From positions 124,001-188,000 of the forward strand of contig BMTG01000008.1 in assembly GCA_014649555.1 (NCBI GenBank): a stretch of 64,000 nt of DNA. The letters are read 5' to 3'. The notes beneath the pieces were generated by a model. The model was not told the DNA's origin and ran no database searches. It saw nothing but the letters and a program-made list of their open reading frames with translations. The position numbers were made by a program, and so were the translations under genes. Position 1 is the stretch's first letter. The number at the start of each line of letters is the position of its first letter. Origin of the DNA: Streptomyces globisporus (GTDB taxonomy: Bacteria; Actinomycetota; Actinomycetes; Streptomycetales; Streptomycetaceae). This document shows positions 1 through 8,601 of the stretch, piece after piece.

Positions 1-2
1 TC

Positions 3-1175
3 GCCAAGGGGCTCGTCCAGCTGCGGTTCCGCCACCGGGTCACCGGCCTGGCCCGCACGGCCGGGGCGCTCGACACGGTCACCGGCGAGATCCTGGAGCC
101 CAGCGCCGCCGAACGCGGCACCGCGAGCAGCCGGGAGGCCACCGGCACCTTCGAGCTGAAGGCCCAGGCGGTGATCGTCACCTCCGGCGGCATCGGCGGC
201 AACCACGACCTGGTCCGCGCCCAGTGGCCCGAGCGGCTCGGCACCCCGCCCGAGAAGATGCTCTCCGGCGTCCCCGCCCATGTCGACGGACTGATGCTCG
301 GCATCGCCGAGAAGGCGGGCGCGCATCACATCAACAGCGACCGGATGTGGCACTACACCGAGGGCATCGAGAACTGGAACCCGATCTGGTCCAAGCACGG
401 CATCCGGATCCTGCCCGGCCCCTCGTCCCTCTGGCTCGATGCCCGCGGCAAGCGGCTGCCGGTCCCGCTTTTCCCCGGTTTCGACACGCTCGGCACCCTC
501 GAACACATCATGGGCTCGGGCCACGGCTACACCTGGTTCGTGCTCAACCAGCGCATCATCGGCAAGGAGTTCGCGCTCTCCGGCTCCGAGCAGAACCCGG
601 ACCTGACCGGCAAGTCCGTCCGCGACGTGATCGGCCGGGCCCGCGCGGACGTGCCCGCACCGGTGAAGGCGTTCATGGACCACGGCGCGGACTTCGTCGT
701 GGAGAAGGATCTCGACGCACTCGTCCGAGGCATGAACGCGGTGACGGGCGACGGCCTGATCGACGCGGCCGAGCTGCGCCGCGAGATCACGGCCAGGGAC
801 CGCGAGATCGCCAACCCGTTCACCAAGGACCTCCAGGTCACCGCGATCCACGGGGCCCGCGCCTACCTGGGCGACCGCCTCATCCGCACCGCGAAGCCGC
901 ACCGGATCCTGGACCCGGCGGCGGGCCCGCTGATCGCCGTCCGCCTCAACATCCTCACCCGCAAGTCCCTGGGCGGCCTGGAGACGGACCTGTCCTCCCG
1001 CGTTCTGACCGCCGAGGGCACCCCCCTCCCCGGCCTGTACGCGGCAGGCGAGGCGGCGGGCTTCGGCGGCGGCGGAGTCCACGGCTACCGCTCCCTGGAG
1101 GGCACGTTCCTGGGCGGCTGCATCTTCTCGGGCAGGGCGGCGGGCAGGGCAGCGGCGGCAGCGGTGGCTTCGTAG
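3..1175 (+). CDS. FAD-binding dehydrogenase, C-terminal part (5' end outside window)
   Basis: The reading frame is already open at base 3 and stops at TAG 1173-1175, so the N-terminal part, including the dinucleotide-binding GxGxxG motif, lies upstream of the window. About 390 residues are visible. The C-terminus has the flavin-binding segment GLYAAGEAAGFGGGGVHG followed by SLEGTFLGGCIFSGR, typical of the fumarate reductase/3-ketosteroid-dehydrogenase flavoprotein superfamily. The upstream VIVTSGGIGGN segment also fits. In this superfamily the flavin takes up or releases hydride across a C-C bond; the substrate cannot be told from this fragment. Streptomyces copies are usually annotated only as FAD-binding dehydrogenase. 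Family is confident; substrate is unknown. Confidence 0.85.
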   Translation, partial: AKGLVQLRFRHRVTGLARTAGALDTVTGEILEPSAAERGTASSREATGTFELKAQAVIVTSGGIGGNHDLVRAQWPERLGTPPEKMLSGVPAHVDGLMLGIAEKAGAHHINSDRMWHYTEGIENWNPIWSKHGIRILPGPSSLWLDARGKRLPVPLFPGFDTLGTLEHIMGSGHGYTWFVLNQRIIGKEFALSGSEQNPDLTGKSVRDVIGRARADVPAPVKAFMDHGADFVVEKDLDALVRGMNAVTGDGLIDAAELRREITARDREIANPFTKDLQVTAIHGARAYLGDRLIRTAKPHRILDPAAGPLIAVRLNILTRKSLGGLETDLSSRVLTAEGTPLPGLYAAGEAAGFGGGGVHGYRSLEGTFLGGCIFSGRAAGRAAAAAVAS

Positions 1176-1223
1176 TTCCGGCGTTCCATGTTCTTCCTGA
1201 GCGCCGCGGACCGGGCCCGCATG

Positions 1224-1272
1224 TCAAGCCCCTCCGGCGATTGAGGAGCGGGGCCCGGGGCGGAGCCCCGGC
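1224..1272. repeat. Streptomyces-type intergenic hairpin repeat
   Basis: This stretch contains AAGCCCCTCCGGCGATTGAG followed by GAGCGGGGCCCGGGGCGGAGCC. CCCCTC can pair with GAGCGGGG, and a second small hairpin forms around GGGGCGGAGCCCC. From memory, close variants (CCCCTCCGGCGNTTGAGGAGCGGGG...) are scattered in intergenic regions of many Streptomyces genomes. Here it lies between the FAD dehydrogenase stop and the convergent ASCH gene, where it could act as a bidirectional terminator. The family assignment is from memory and not checked by search. Confidence 0.5.
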
Positions 1273-1274
1273 GT

Positions 1275-1700
1275 TCACCCCAACCGCTCGACCACCCGAA
1301 ACCGCTCCGCGACAATCATCGTCCCGTCGTCCACCGTGAACGCCGGATCCCCCAACGCCTCCCGCATCTCCTCGCTGTGCCAGAACCGTTCGTGCCCCGC
1401 CCGCCACTCCGCGACCGACGTGTACCCCTCACCCTCGTCCAGCGCGTGCTGCAGATCGACGGCCCCCAGCGGCAGCACCCGTACCTCGGTCACCTCGACC
1501 ACCGCCACCTCCCGGCCGTCCGAGTCGATCAGCGCGGAGCGTTCGCCCACCGGAGGCAACTCCTCCTGCTCCAGCTCGTACTCGCACAGCAGACCGGTGG
1601 TGGACACTTTCTCGCCGGACAGGACCGCCGCGACCAACCGGTCGCGCAACGGCCCGGGAAAGGCAAGGAGGAAGGGGGCGAGGGGTTCACGAGGCTCCAT
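1275..1700 (-). CDS. ASCH-domain protein
   Basis: A 141-residue soluble protein starting at ATG 1700. The core GEKVSTTGLLCEYELE, then PPVGERSALIDSDG and VAVVEVTEVRVLPLG, matches the ASCH (ASC-1 homology) fold, a PUA-like beta barrel thought to bind RNA or nucleotides. The GEKxxTxxLL motif is near residues 29-37. The C-terminal half (HEEMREALGD-like helix, then VAERFRVVE) fits bacterial single-domain ASCH proteins of about 140-150 residues. No neighbour points to a specific role. It converges on the FAD dehydrogenase across the hairpin repeat at 1224-1272. Confidence 0.8.
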   Translation of the reverse strand: MEPREPLAPFLLAFPGPLRDRLVAAVLSGEKVSTTGLLCEYELEQEELPPVGERSALIDSDGREVAVVEVTEVRVLPLGAVDLQHALDEGEGYTSVAEWRAGHERFWHSEEMREALGDPAFTVDDGTMIVAERFRVVERLG

Positions 1701-1902
1701 GCATGCAGTGTGTCAGGCGTCACCCCCGCCCCGCCCGCCCCTCCGCACGCTGCGCTGATACCACCAACGGTCGACCAGATCCAGCCAACTGGCCGAGAAG
1801 CCGGAGCAGTTGCCGGAGGGTGCCCCTTGACGTGGGGCATGGCCTGCCGCTTTGCTGTGCGCGATCATCTGCTCGCACACCGCATCGAAAGAAGCCCGCG
1901 GC

Positions 1903-2873
1903 ATGCCCCCGCCCCCGCCGCCCCTGGGTCGCTCCCGTCGTCGGGGCAGCCGCTCGGACCACGTCTTCGACCCGGCTCTCGACGACGACGAACTCATCGC
2001 CGCACGCGGGCAGTTCGTCCAGGGCAGATGGTCCGACGCGCGCACCCTGCTGGTGGCCACCGGGCGGGACTGGGACCGCCGCGGCCATCGCGTACTCGCT
2101 CTCGCCGAGACCTCGTCCGCCGAGGACTGGGCCGGTGACTGGCTGCTCGTCGAACCCGAGAGCGCCGACGCGGCCGTCCTCCTCGCCTGCGCCCGGGTCG
2201 TGCGCGCCCTGCGGCCCAAAGCCAGGGCGAACGACGCCGCCCGTGCCCGGGAAGCCTGCCTGGCCGCCGCCCGCCTACCCCCGAGGACCCCACCCCCTGG
2301 CTCGCGCTGCTCCTCCTGGACCGGGGCCGCGACGACGGCGCGGACGAGACCGGCAGGCTCTTCGAGGAGGTGCGCTCCCGCCACCCCGACCACCACCACG
2401 CCCACCATGTGATGACCGCGCTGCTGGCCGAGAGCAACCCCGCCGGCGGCCACGACCCGCTCCACGAGGTGTACGACTTCGCCGCCTGGGCCGCCGAACT
2501 GGCCCCCGCAGACTCCCCGCTGGCCGTACTCCCGGTCGTCGCCCACGCCGAGCGCTACCGCGTCCTGGTCACCGCCGGCATCGAGCCCGACGATCCGGCG
2601 CGCTCCGAGCACTGGTCCGGCCGCCGGGCCCGCCAGGTGATGAAGGCCGCCTTCGACTGGTGGCTGGAGTGGGAGCGCGACGACCACCCGCGCCACCGCC
2701 TCGACCTGAACTTCCTGGCCCACGCCAAGGTCTGCGAGGGCCGGCCCGCCGAGGCCGCCGCCCTCTTCCACCGCATCGGCTCCTACGCCACCCCCGCGCC
2801 CTGGTCGTACTCCGGCCGGGAGCCCCACGCGGCGTTCACGGCCGCGCGTACGTACGCACTCGGCACCCCGTGA
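1903..2873 (+). pseudogene. Uncharacterised protein gene split by a one-base frameshift
   Basis: Two overlapping open frames together read as one protein. The first frame runs from ATG 1903 (weak GAAAGAAG ribosome site at 1886-1893) to about 2276. The second frame continues from about 2277 to the stop at 2873. Before the join the first frame is an alanine-rich helical-repeat-like protein (WSDARTLLVATGRDWDRRGH, ACLAAARL). After it, the second frame reads as a smooth continuation (PEDPTPWLALLLLDRG, VYDFAAWAAELAPADSPLAV, RQVMKAAFDWWLEWE). The join requires one missing base near the C-run at 2276-2282. The helices look TPR-like, but I do not recognise the family. Either a recent pseudogene or a sequencing deletion in a C-tract would explain it. 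Confidence 0.65.
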
Positions 2874-2965
2874 AGCACGCAACGCAGCACGCAGCACAGC
2901 ACGGAATGCAGCACGAAGGGCACCACCCCACCACCAGGAACCACGAGAAGGGGACCCATCCCGCC

Positions 2966-4537
2966 ATGTCGACCGGCAGTTCATTTTCCAGCGAGACCGG
3001 CATCACCAGGGGGACGGCAGACACCGGCGGGATCAACACCTACAAGGGCGAGGAACGCGCCCTGCGCGCGAACCGCCTCGGCACCCCCGGCCTCCTGCTG
3101 TCGGTGGTGGCGGCCAGCGCCCCGCTGATGGTGGTCGCGGGCGTGATGCCCACGGTCTTCGGGGTGATGGGCATCGTCGGCCAGCCGCTGCTCTACATCA
3201 TCCTGGGCGTCGTCCTGATGCTGTTCAGTGTCGGTTACGCGGAGATGAGCCGGCACGTCCACAACGCCGGGGCGTTCTACGCGTACATCGCGCGGGGGCT
3301 CGGCCCGACGGCCGGCGCGGGGGCCTCGCTCGTGGCGCTGGTGGCGTACAGCGCGATGCAGGTCGGCATCTACGGGATCCTCGGCTTCGAGGTCTCCGGC
3401 ATCTTCGCCACGTACCTCGACATCGAGCTGGCGTGGTGGATACCGGCCCTGGTCTCGGCAGCCGTCGTCGGCGTCCTCGGCTGGCTGAAGATCGACCTCA
3501 ACGCCAAGGTCCTCGGCGTCCTCCTGGTCATCGAATGCGCCCTCGTCGTGATCTTCGACATCGCCGCCGTGAGCAAGCCCGGCCCCGAGGGCCTGTCGCT
3601 CCACGCGTTCAACCCCGAGACCCTCACCGGTGCCGGGCTCGGCACGGCGCTCTGCTTCTGCATCGCCGCGTTCGTCGGCTTCGAGCAGGCCCCCGTGTAC
3701 GCGGAGGAGACCAGCCGCCCCCAGATCGTGGTCTCCCGGGTGATGTTCCTCGCGGTCGGCTACGCCGCGCTGTTCCTGGCCATCAGCTCCTGGGCCCTGA
3801 CCGTGGCCGCCGGACCCGGCTCCATCGCCGACACCTCCCTCAAGGAGGGCCCCGGCATGCTGTTCGGCCTCACCGAGGAGCGGCTGGGCTCCACCTTCAC
3901 CGACGTGCTGCACATCCTCTTCGTCACCGGGATGTTCGCGGCGCTCCTCAGCTTCCACAACGTCGTCGCCCGCTACGCGTTCGCGATGGGCCGCGAGGGC
4001 CTGCTGCCCGCCCGCTTCGGCCGCACCAACCGGGCGAGCGGCGCTCCCGGCACCGGTTCGCTGCTCCAGTCCGCCGTCTCCGTCGTGATCATCGCGGCGT
4101 TCGCCTTCACCGACGACAACCCGGTCGGCGACCCCACCGCGCCCGTCCTGCGGCTGTTCACCTGGATGGGCAACGTCGGCGCCCTCGGCGTGATCCTGCT
4201 GATGGCCGCCGCCTCCTTCGCCGTCATCGCCTTCTTCGTCAAGCGCGGTGCCGGCCGTGCGCAGGCCCCGCGCCTGGTCGCCTCCGCCCTCGCCGGACTC
4301 GCGCTCCTGACGATCGCCGTCTTCACCGTCCGCGACTTCGACGTCCTCGTCGGCTCCGGCCCCGGCTCGGCCCTCAACTGGCTGCTGCCCGGCGTGATCA
4401 TCCTCGCCCTCGTCGGCGGCCTGGTGTACGGGGCGGTGCTGCGCAAGGCCAAGCCCGAGGTGCACGCCCGGATCGGCCTCGGCAACGAGGCGTTCCAGCT
4501 GGAGAAGGCGGCCGAGAGCGAGGCGTCCCGCCGCTGA
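2966..4537 (+). CDS. APC-family amino-acid permease
   Basis: The 523-residue integral membrane protein starts at ATG 2966, preceded by GAGAAGGGGA at 2945-2954. The frame is open much further upstream, but that part has no membrane character. About 12 hydrophobic segments are visible. TM1 (LLLSVVAASAPLMVVAGVMP) starts near residue 38. The protein belongs to the amino acid-polyamine-organocation superfamily: SAPLMVVAG in TM1 and the GFEQAPVYAEE segment near residue 240 are typical, and the latter is the TM6 region containing the substrate site. Its likely job is proton-coupled uptake or exchange of an amino acid or amine; the substrate cannot be assigned. A tandem repeat and a strong terminator follow it. 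Confidence 0.88.
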   Translation: MSTGSSFSSETGITRGTADTGGINTYKGEERALRANRLGTPGLLLSVVAASAPLMVVAGVMPTVFGVMGIVGQPLLYIILGVVLMLFSVGYAEMSRHVHNAGAFYAYIARGLGPTAGAGASLVALVAYSAMQVGIYGILGFEVSGIFATYLDIELAWWIPALVSAAVVGVLGWLKIDLNAKVLGVLLVIECALVVIFDIAAVSKPGPEGLSLHAFNPETLTGAGLGTALCFCIAAFVGFEQAPVYAEETSRPQIVVSRVMFLAVGYAALFLAISSWALTVAAGPGSIADTSLKEGPGMLFGLTEERLGSTFTDVLHILFVTGMFAALLSFHNVVARYAFAMGREGLLPARFGRTNRASGAPGTGSLLQSAVSVVIIAAFAFTDDNPVGDPTAPVLRLFTWMGNVGALGVILLMAAASFAVIAFFVKRGAGRAQAPRLVASALAGLALLTIAVFTVRDFDVLVGSGPGSALNWLLPGVIILALVGGLVYGAVLRKAKPEVHARIGLGNEAFQLEKAAESEASRR

Positions 4538-4545
4538 CACACCCC

Positions 4546-4620
4546 GTACGCGCGACGTGAGCACGCGCGACGTGAGCACGCGCGACGTAAGCACGCGCGA
4601 CGTACGTACGCGAGACGCCC
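4546..4620. repeat. Five tandem 15-bp units between convergent genes
   Basis: Five consecutive 15-bp units start at 4546, 4561, 4576, 4591 and 4606. The consensus is GCACGCGCGACGTGA, with variation at the second base and last bases (GTACGCGCGACGTGA, GCACGCGCGACGTAA, GCACGCGCGACGTAC), and the last unit is degenerate. Each unit contains the palindromic core CGCGCG/ACGT. The array starts 8 bases after the permease stop and runs into the terminator hairpin. It looks like a replication-slippage array and could be polymorphic between strains. No function is evident. Confidence 0.8.
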
Positions 4621-4645
4621 GCCCCGGTGACGTACCGGGGCGGGC
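4617..4645. terminator. Bidirectional intrinsic-type terminator
   Basis: A perfect 12-bp stem GCCCGCCCCGGT/ACCGGGGCGGGC with loop GACGT lies between the convergent permease and gntP-type genes. There is no long T-run, as is usual in Streptomyces. Confidence 0.75.
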
Positions 4646-4674
4646 GTCCGTCGTTCATGGCCGTACGGAACCGG

Positions 4675-6072
4675 CTACAGCAACAGCGACAGCAGCAGGA
4701 TGAAGGCCATGGCGACCACGGAGATGATCGTCTCCATCACCGACCAGGTCTTGATCGTCTGGCCGACGTTCATGCCGAAGTACTCCTTCACCAGCCAGAA
4801 CCCGGCGTCGTTCACATGGCTGAAGAAGAGCGAACCGGCGCCGACGGCCAGCACCAGCAGCGCCGCGTGCGAGGTCGACATGTCGGCGGCCAGCGGGGCG
4901 ACCAGACCGGCGGCCGAGATCGTGGCGACCGTGGCCGAGCCCGTGGCGAGGCGGATCGCGACGGCGATCAGCCAGCCCAGCAGCAGGGCGGGGATCGACC
5001 AGTTCTCGGAGAAGTCCAGGATCATCTGGCCCACCCCGGCGTCGATCAGCGTCTGCTTGAAGCCGCCGCCCGCGCCGACGATGAGCAGGATCCCGGCGAT
5101 GGGGGCGAGGGACTTCTCCACGGTGCCGGCGATCCGGTCCTTGGTGAACCCGGCGGCCCGGCCGAGCGTGAACATCCCGACCAGGACGGCCGCGAGCAGG
5201 GCGATCAGCGGCGAACCGATGACCATGGTGACCTTCTGGAGGCCGTTCTCCGGGTTGTCGACCACGATCTCGACGAGCGCGTTCAGCAGCATCAGGACGA
5301 CCGGCAGCAGGATCGTCGCCAGGGTGGCGCCGAAGCTCGGACGGCGTTCCAGGTCCTCGGAGGGACGCTGCGGGATCATGTTCTCCGGCGGCTTGATGTC
5401 CACCCAGCGCGCGGCGTAACGGGAGAACACCGGACCGGCGATGATCACCGTCGGGATGGCGACCAGCACACCGAGCGCCAGCGTCACGCCGAGGTTGGCG
5501 TCCAGGGCGTCGATCGCCACCAGCGGGCCGGGGTGCGGCGGGATCAGCCCGTGCATCACCGAGAGTCCGGCGAGCGCGGGTATGCCGATCCGCATCAGGG
5601 AGTAGTTGCCGCGCTTGGCGACGAGCAGGACGACCGGGATCATCAGCACGATCCCGACCTCGAAGAACAGCGGCAGCCCGATGATCGAGGCGATGAGCAC
5701 CATCGCCCAGGGCATGGCCCGGCCGCTGGCCTTCGCCAGGATGGTGTCGACGACCTGGTCGGCCCCGCCTGAGTCGGCGAGCAGCTTGCCGAGGATCGCG
5801 CCGAGCGCGATCAGGACGCCCACACCCGAGACGGTGGAGCCGAGGCCCGCGGTGAAGCTGAGAATCGTGTCGCCCGGGGCGGCTCCGGCGAAGGAGCCGA
5901 GCGCCAGCGAACCGATGGTCAGCGCCAGGAACGCGTGCATCTTGAGCTTGGTGATGAGGAGAACGATGACGGCGATACCCGCCAGGACGGCGATGCCCAA
6001 CTGAGCGTTGCCTGCCGAGGTGATCGGTTCGGCGGCGTCCGCTGCCAGCATCTCGACGCTGAGACTGGTCAC
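4675..6072 (-). CDS. GntP-family gluconate:H+ symporter
   Basis: This 465-residue membrane protein has about 12 hydrophobic segments. Diagnostic GntP-family stretches are GSTVSGVGVLIALGAILGKL, ILAKASGRAMPWAMVLIASI, IGLPLFFEVGIVLMIPV and IPPHPGPLVAIDAL. The family imports gluconate and related sugar acids with protons. The gene is followed on the same strand by nothing, and preceded 11 bp upstream by gluconokinase, which would phosphorylate the imported gluconate. The pair is probably one transcript reading from about 6.65 kb leftwards, controlled by the divergent GntR regulator. Several GntP paralogs carry other sugar acids, but the kinase neighbour supports gluconate. Confidence 0.9.
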   Translation of the reverse strand: MTSLSVEMLAADAAEPITSAGNAQLGIAVLAGIAVIVLLITKLKMHAFLALTIGSLALGSFAGAAPGDTILSFTAGLGSTVSGVGVLIALGAILGKLLADSGGADQVVDTILAKASGRAMPWAMVLIASIIGLPLFFEVGIVLMIPVVLLVAKRGNYSLMRIGIPALAGLSVMHGLIPPHPGPLVAIDALDANLGVTLALGVLVAIPTVIIAGPVFSRYAARWVDIKPPENMIPQRPSEDLERRPSFGATLATILLPVVLMLLNALVEIVVDNPENGLQKVTMVIGSPLIALLAAVLVGMFTLGRAAGFTKDRIAGTVEKSLAPIAGILLIVGAGGGFKQTLIDAGVGQMILDFSENWSIPALLLGWLIAVAIRLATGSATVATISAAGLVAPLAADMSTSHAALLVLAVGAGSLFFSHVNDAGFWLVKEYFGMNVGQTIKTWSVMETIISVVAMAFILLLSLLL

Positions 6073-6083
6073 GGTGATGGTCC

Positions 6084-6611
6084 TTAACTGTCGAGCCGGC
6101 GCAGCGCGGCGACGGCTCGCTGGGTGATTTCCTCGGGAGTGCCGGACACGTCGACGCTCACCCCGGCCTCGTCGGCCTGGAGCGGCTGCAGCGTCGCGAA
6201 CTGCGAGTCGAGCAGCGCGGTGGGCATGAAGTGCCCCTTCCGGTCCGCCATCCGCTCCTCGATCAGCGCCCGGTCACCGGTCAGATGCAGGAAGAGGGCG
6301 TCCGGCGCCCCGTCCCGCAGCCGGTCCCGGTAGACCCGCTTGAGCGCGGAGCTGGAGACGACCCCGCCGAGCCCCGCCCGCCCGTGCGCCCACGCGCCGA
6401 TGGCGTCCAGCCAGGGCCGGCGGTCGTCGTCGTCCAGCGGGGTGCCGGCCGACATCTTGGCGATGTTCGCCGGGGGATGGAAATCGTCGCCCTCGGCGTA
6501 CGGAACGCCGAGCTCGGCGGCGAGCAGGGGACCGATCGTGGTCTTGCCGGTTCCTGCTACGCCCATCACCACGACGACGTGGGGGGTGCTCATGCGGGGT
6601 GCGGTGCTCAT
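6084..6611 (-). CDS. Gluconokinase
   Basis: The protein phosphorylates gluconate to 6-phosphogluconate for the pentose phosphate pathway. From ATG 6611 it has 175 residues, the usual size for GntK/IdnK-type kinases. The P-loop GVAGTGKT is at residues 17-24, and EGDDFHPPANIAKMSAGTPLDDDDR and ERMADRKGHFMPTALLDSQF are signature stretches of the family. The frame is open to 6683, but that extension has no family similarity. A second in-frame ATG at 6593 gives an alternative start directly before TPHVVVVMG. It lies 11 bp before the permease gene and is probably co-transcribed with it. Confidence 0.9.
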   Translation of the reverse strand: MSTAPRMSTPHVVVVMGVAGTGKTTIGPLLAAELGVPYAEGDDFHPPANIAKMSAGTPLDDDDRRPWLDAIGAWAHGRAGLGGVVSSSALKRVYRDRLRDGAPDALFLHLTGDRALIEERMADRKGHFMPTALLDSQFATLQPLQADEAGVSVDVSGTPEEITQRAVAALRRLDS

Positions 6612-6668
6612 GGGGGTGTCTCGCTGTCTTCTTCGACATCGGTCCGTCGCGCTACTGAAACCTATTAG

Positions 6669-6737
6669 GTACGACTTATTCAAGACCCTGTGACGTAAAC
6701 GTCGTACTTATTATTCCCGGGGTCCGCCCCGTAGGCT
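6669..6737. promoter_or_regulatory. Gluconate divergent control region with candidate GntR operators
   Basis: The short AT-richer gap between gluconokinase and the divergent regulator holds an inverted repeat GTACGAC (6669-6675)/GTCGTAC (6701-6707) and a compact palindrome GACGTAAACGTC (6692-6703). The words GACTTATT and TACTTATT follow each arm of the larger repeat. For the regulator, TAGGCT at 6732-6737 is a good -10 box and places the transcription start at or next to its ATG (6744). The repeats lie where a FadR-type repressor would block both promoters. That the regulator binds here is inference. Confidence 0.5.
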
Positions 6738-6743
6738 TGCCCC

Positions 6744-7445
6744 ATGACCACACAGAGCCAGGGGCTGCATACACATGTGCTGGACACCCTGGGTCTGGAG
6801 ATCTCCTCCGGCCAGTGCCCGCCCGGCAGCGTGCTGCGCACCGACGAGCTCGCCCAGCGCTTCGACGTCTCCCGTACGGTGATCCGCGAAGTGATCCGGG
6901 TCCTGGAATCGATGCACCTGGTCGAGTCCCGCCGCCGCGTCGGTGTGACGGTCCGCCCCACCGAGACCTGGAACGTGTACGACCCCCAGGTCATCCGCTG
7001 GCGCCTGGCCGGCGCCGACCGCCCCCGCCAGCTGCGCTCCCTCACCGTGCTGCGCTCCGCCATCGAGCCGGTCGCGGCGGGTCTCGCCGCCCGCCACGCC
7101 ACCGCCGAGCAGTGCGCCGAACTCACCGAACGCGCCCTCGGCATGGTCGCCACCTCGCGCGGCCAGCAGCTGGAGGGCTACCTCGAACACGACATCGCCT
7201 TCCACCGCATCGTCCTCAACGCCTCCGGCAACGAGATGTTCGCCCGCCTCGGGGACGTCGTCGCCGAGGTCCTCGCCGGCCGCACCCACCACCAGGTGAT
7301 GTTCGAGGACCCCGACCCGGCCGCCGTCACCCTGCACGTCCGGCTCGCCGAGGCGGTCCGCGAGGGCGACCCGGAGGCCGCCGAGCGGATCACCAAGGAG
7401 ATCGCGGTCGGCGCCCTGCACGAACTGGACGTCCTCGCTCCGTAG
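6744..7445 (+). CDS. GntR/FadR-subfamily transcriptional regulator (probable gluconate repressor)
   Basis: The 233-residue protein has an N-terminal winged helix (about residues 8-75, with the recognition stretch [20 protein letters not shown]) and a C-terminal helical FCD ligand domain (about 90-225, with the metal/ligand histidines in HDIAFHRIV and HVRLAEAV). It is divergent from the gluconokinase-permease pair. Regulators in this position usually repress gluconate genes and release DNA on binding gluconate or 6-phosphogluconate. There is no clear ribosome site. The -10-like TAGGCT lies 12 bases before the ATG, so the mRNA may be leaderless. Confidence 0.88.
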   Translation: MTTQSQGLHTHVLDTLGLEISSGQCPPGSVLRTDELAQRFDVSRTVIREVIRVLESMHLVESRRRVGVTVRPTETWNVYDPQVIRWRLAGADRPRQLRSLTVLRSAIEPVAAGLAARHATAEQCAELTERALGMVATSRGQQLEGYLEHDIAFHRIVLNASGNEMFARLGDVVAEVLAGRTHHQVMFEDPDPAAVTLHVRLAEAVREGDPEAAERITKEIAVGALHELDVLAP

Positions 7446-7515
7446 CAGCCCTCCCAAGGCGTACGGTGGTCCGCGATCGATCTTCGCGAAGCGCGGGAGC
7501 AGGGAGAGCACGGTT

Positions 7516-8601
7516 ATGGCACAGCAGGTGCAAGCGGTCATCGCACCGGGCAGGAACGAGCCGGTCAGGGTCGAGACGATCGTCATCCCGGACCCCGGCC
7601 CCGGCGAGGCCGTCGTGAAGATCCAGGCGTGCGGCGTCTGCCACACCGACCTGCACTACAAGCAGGGCGGCATCAACGACGAGTTCCCCTTCCTCCTCGG
7701 CCACGAGGCGGCGGGCGTCGTGGAGTCGGTCGGCGAGGGCGTCACGGACGTCGCCCCCGGCGACTTCGTCATCCTCAACTGGCGTGCCGTGTGCGGCCAG
7801 TGCCGTGCCTGTCTGCGCGGCCGCCCCTGGTACTGCTTCGACACCCACAACGCGAAGCAGAAGATGACGCTGCTCGACGGCACGGAGCTGTCGCCCGCCC
7901 TGGGCATCGGCGCGTTCGCCGAGAAGACCCTCGTCGCCTCCGGCCAGTGCACCAAGGTCGACCCCGAAGTGGCCCCCGAGGTCGCCGGACTCCTCGGCTG
8001 CGGCGTCATGGCGGGCATCGGCGCCGCCATCAACACCGGCCAGGTCGGCCGCGGCGACTCCGTCGCCGTCATCGGCTGCGGCGGCGTCGGCGACGCCGCC
8101 ATCGCCGGATCCCGGCTGGCCGGAGCGGCGAAGATCATCGCGGTCGACATCGACGACCGCAAGCTGGAGACGGCGAAGAAGATGGGCGCCACCCACACCG
8201 TCAACTCCCGCACCAGCGACCCCGTCGAGGCGATCCGCGCCCTCACCGACGGCAACGGCGCCGACGTCGTCATCGAGGCCGTCGGCCGCCCGGAAACCTA
8301 CGAACAGGCCTTCTACGCCCGCGACCTCGCCGGAACGGTCGTCCTCGTCGGCGTCCCCACCCCCGACATGAAGCTCGAACTGCCGCTCCTGGACGTCTTC
8401 GGCCGCGGCGGCTCCCTCAAGTCCTCCTGGTACGGCGACTGTCTGCCCTCCCGCGACTTCCCGATGCTCGTCGACCTCCACCAGCAGGGCCGCCTCGACC
8501 TCGCCGCCTTCGTCACCGAGACCATCGGACTCGGCGACATCGAGCAGGCCTTCGCCCGCATGCACGACGGCGACGTCCTCCGCTCGGTGGTGGTCTTCTG
8601 A
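7516..8601 (+). CDS. mscR: S-(hydroxymethyl)mycothiol dehydrogenase (zinc alcohol dehydrogenase family)
   Basis: A 361-residue medium-chain dehydrogenase. The catalytic-zinc region [10 protein letters not shown] (C42) and GHE (H63), the four structural-zinc cysteines C93, C96, C99 and C107, and the nucleotide-binding GCGGVG stretch are all present. Sequence features such as [19 protein letters not shown] and [20 protein letters not shown] match the mycothiol-dependent formaldehyde dehydrogenase/nitrosomycothiol reductase group. It oxidises the adduct of formaldehyde and mycothiol, using NAD. Its TGA overlaps the ATG of the next gene by one base, so the two are translationally coupled. The window also encodes mshC, a mycothiol biosynthesis step. 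A ribosome site AGGGAGAGCAC precedes the ATG. Confidence 0.88.
   Translation: MAQQVQAVIAPGRNEPVRVETIVIPDPGPGEAVVKIQACGVCHTDLHYKQGGINDEFPFLLGHEAAGVVESVGEGVTDVAPGDFVILNWRAVCGQCRACLRGRPWYCFDTHNAKQKMTLLDGTELSPALGIGAFAEKTLVASGQCTKVDPEVAPEVAGLLGCGVMAGIGAAINTGQVGRGDSVAVIGCGGVGDAAIAGSRLAGAAKIIAVDIDDRKLETAKKMGATHTVNSRTSDPVEAIRALTDGNGADVVIEAVGRPETYEQAFYARDLAGTVVLVGVPTPDMKLELPLLDVFGRGGSLKSSWYGDCLPSRDFPMLVDLHQQGRLDLAAFVTETIGLGDIEQAFARMHDGDVLRSVVVF

Noticed and set aside
2877-2920. GCACGCA/GCAGCAC-rich stretch before the permease
   Set aside because: It is a short imperfect low-complexity run without regular period; not called as a repeat.
1703-2965. N-terminal extension of the APC permease from ATG 1703
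   Set aside because: The extension is Arg/Pro-rich shadow sequence of the frameshifted gene; ATG 2966 has a good ribosome site and starts just before TM1.
4546-4620. Tandem 15-bp array as CRISPR
   Set aside because: Units are directly adjacent with no spacers, and no cas gene is present.
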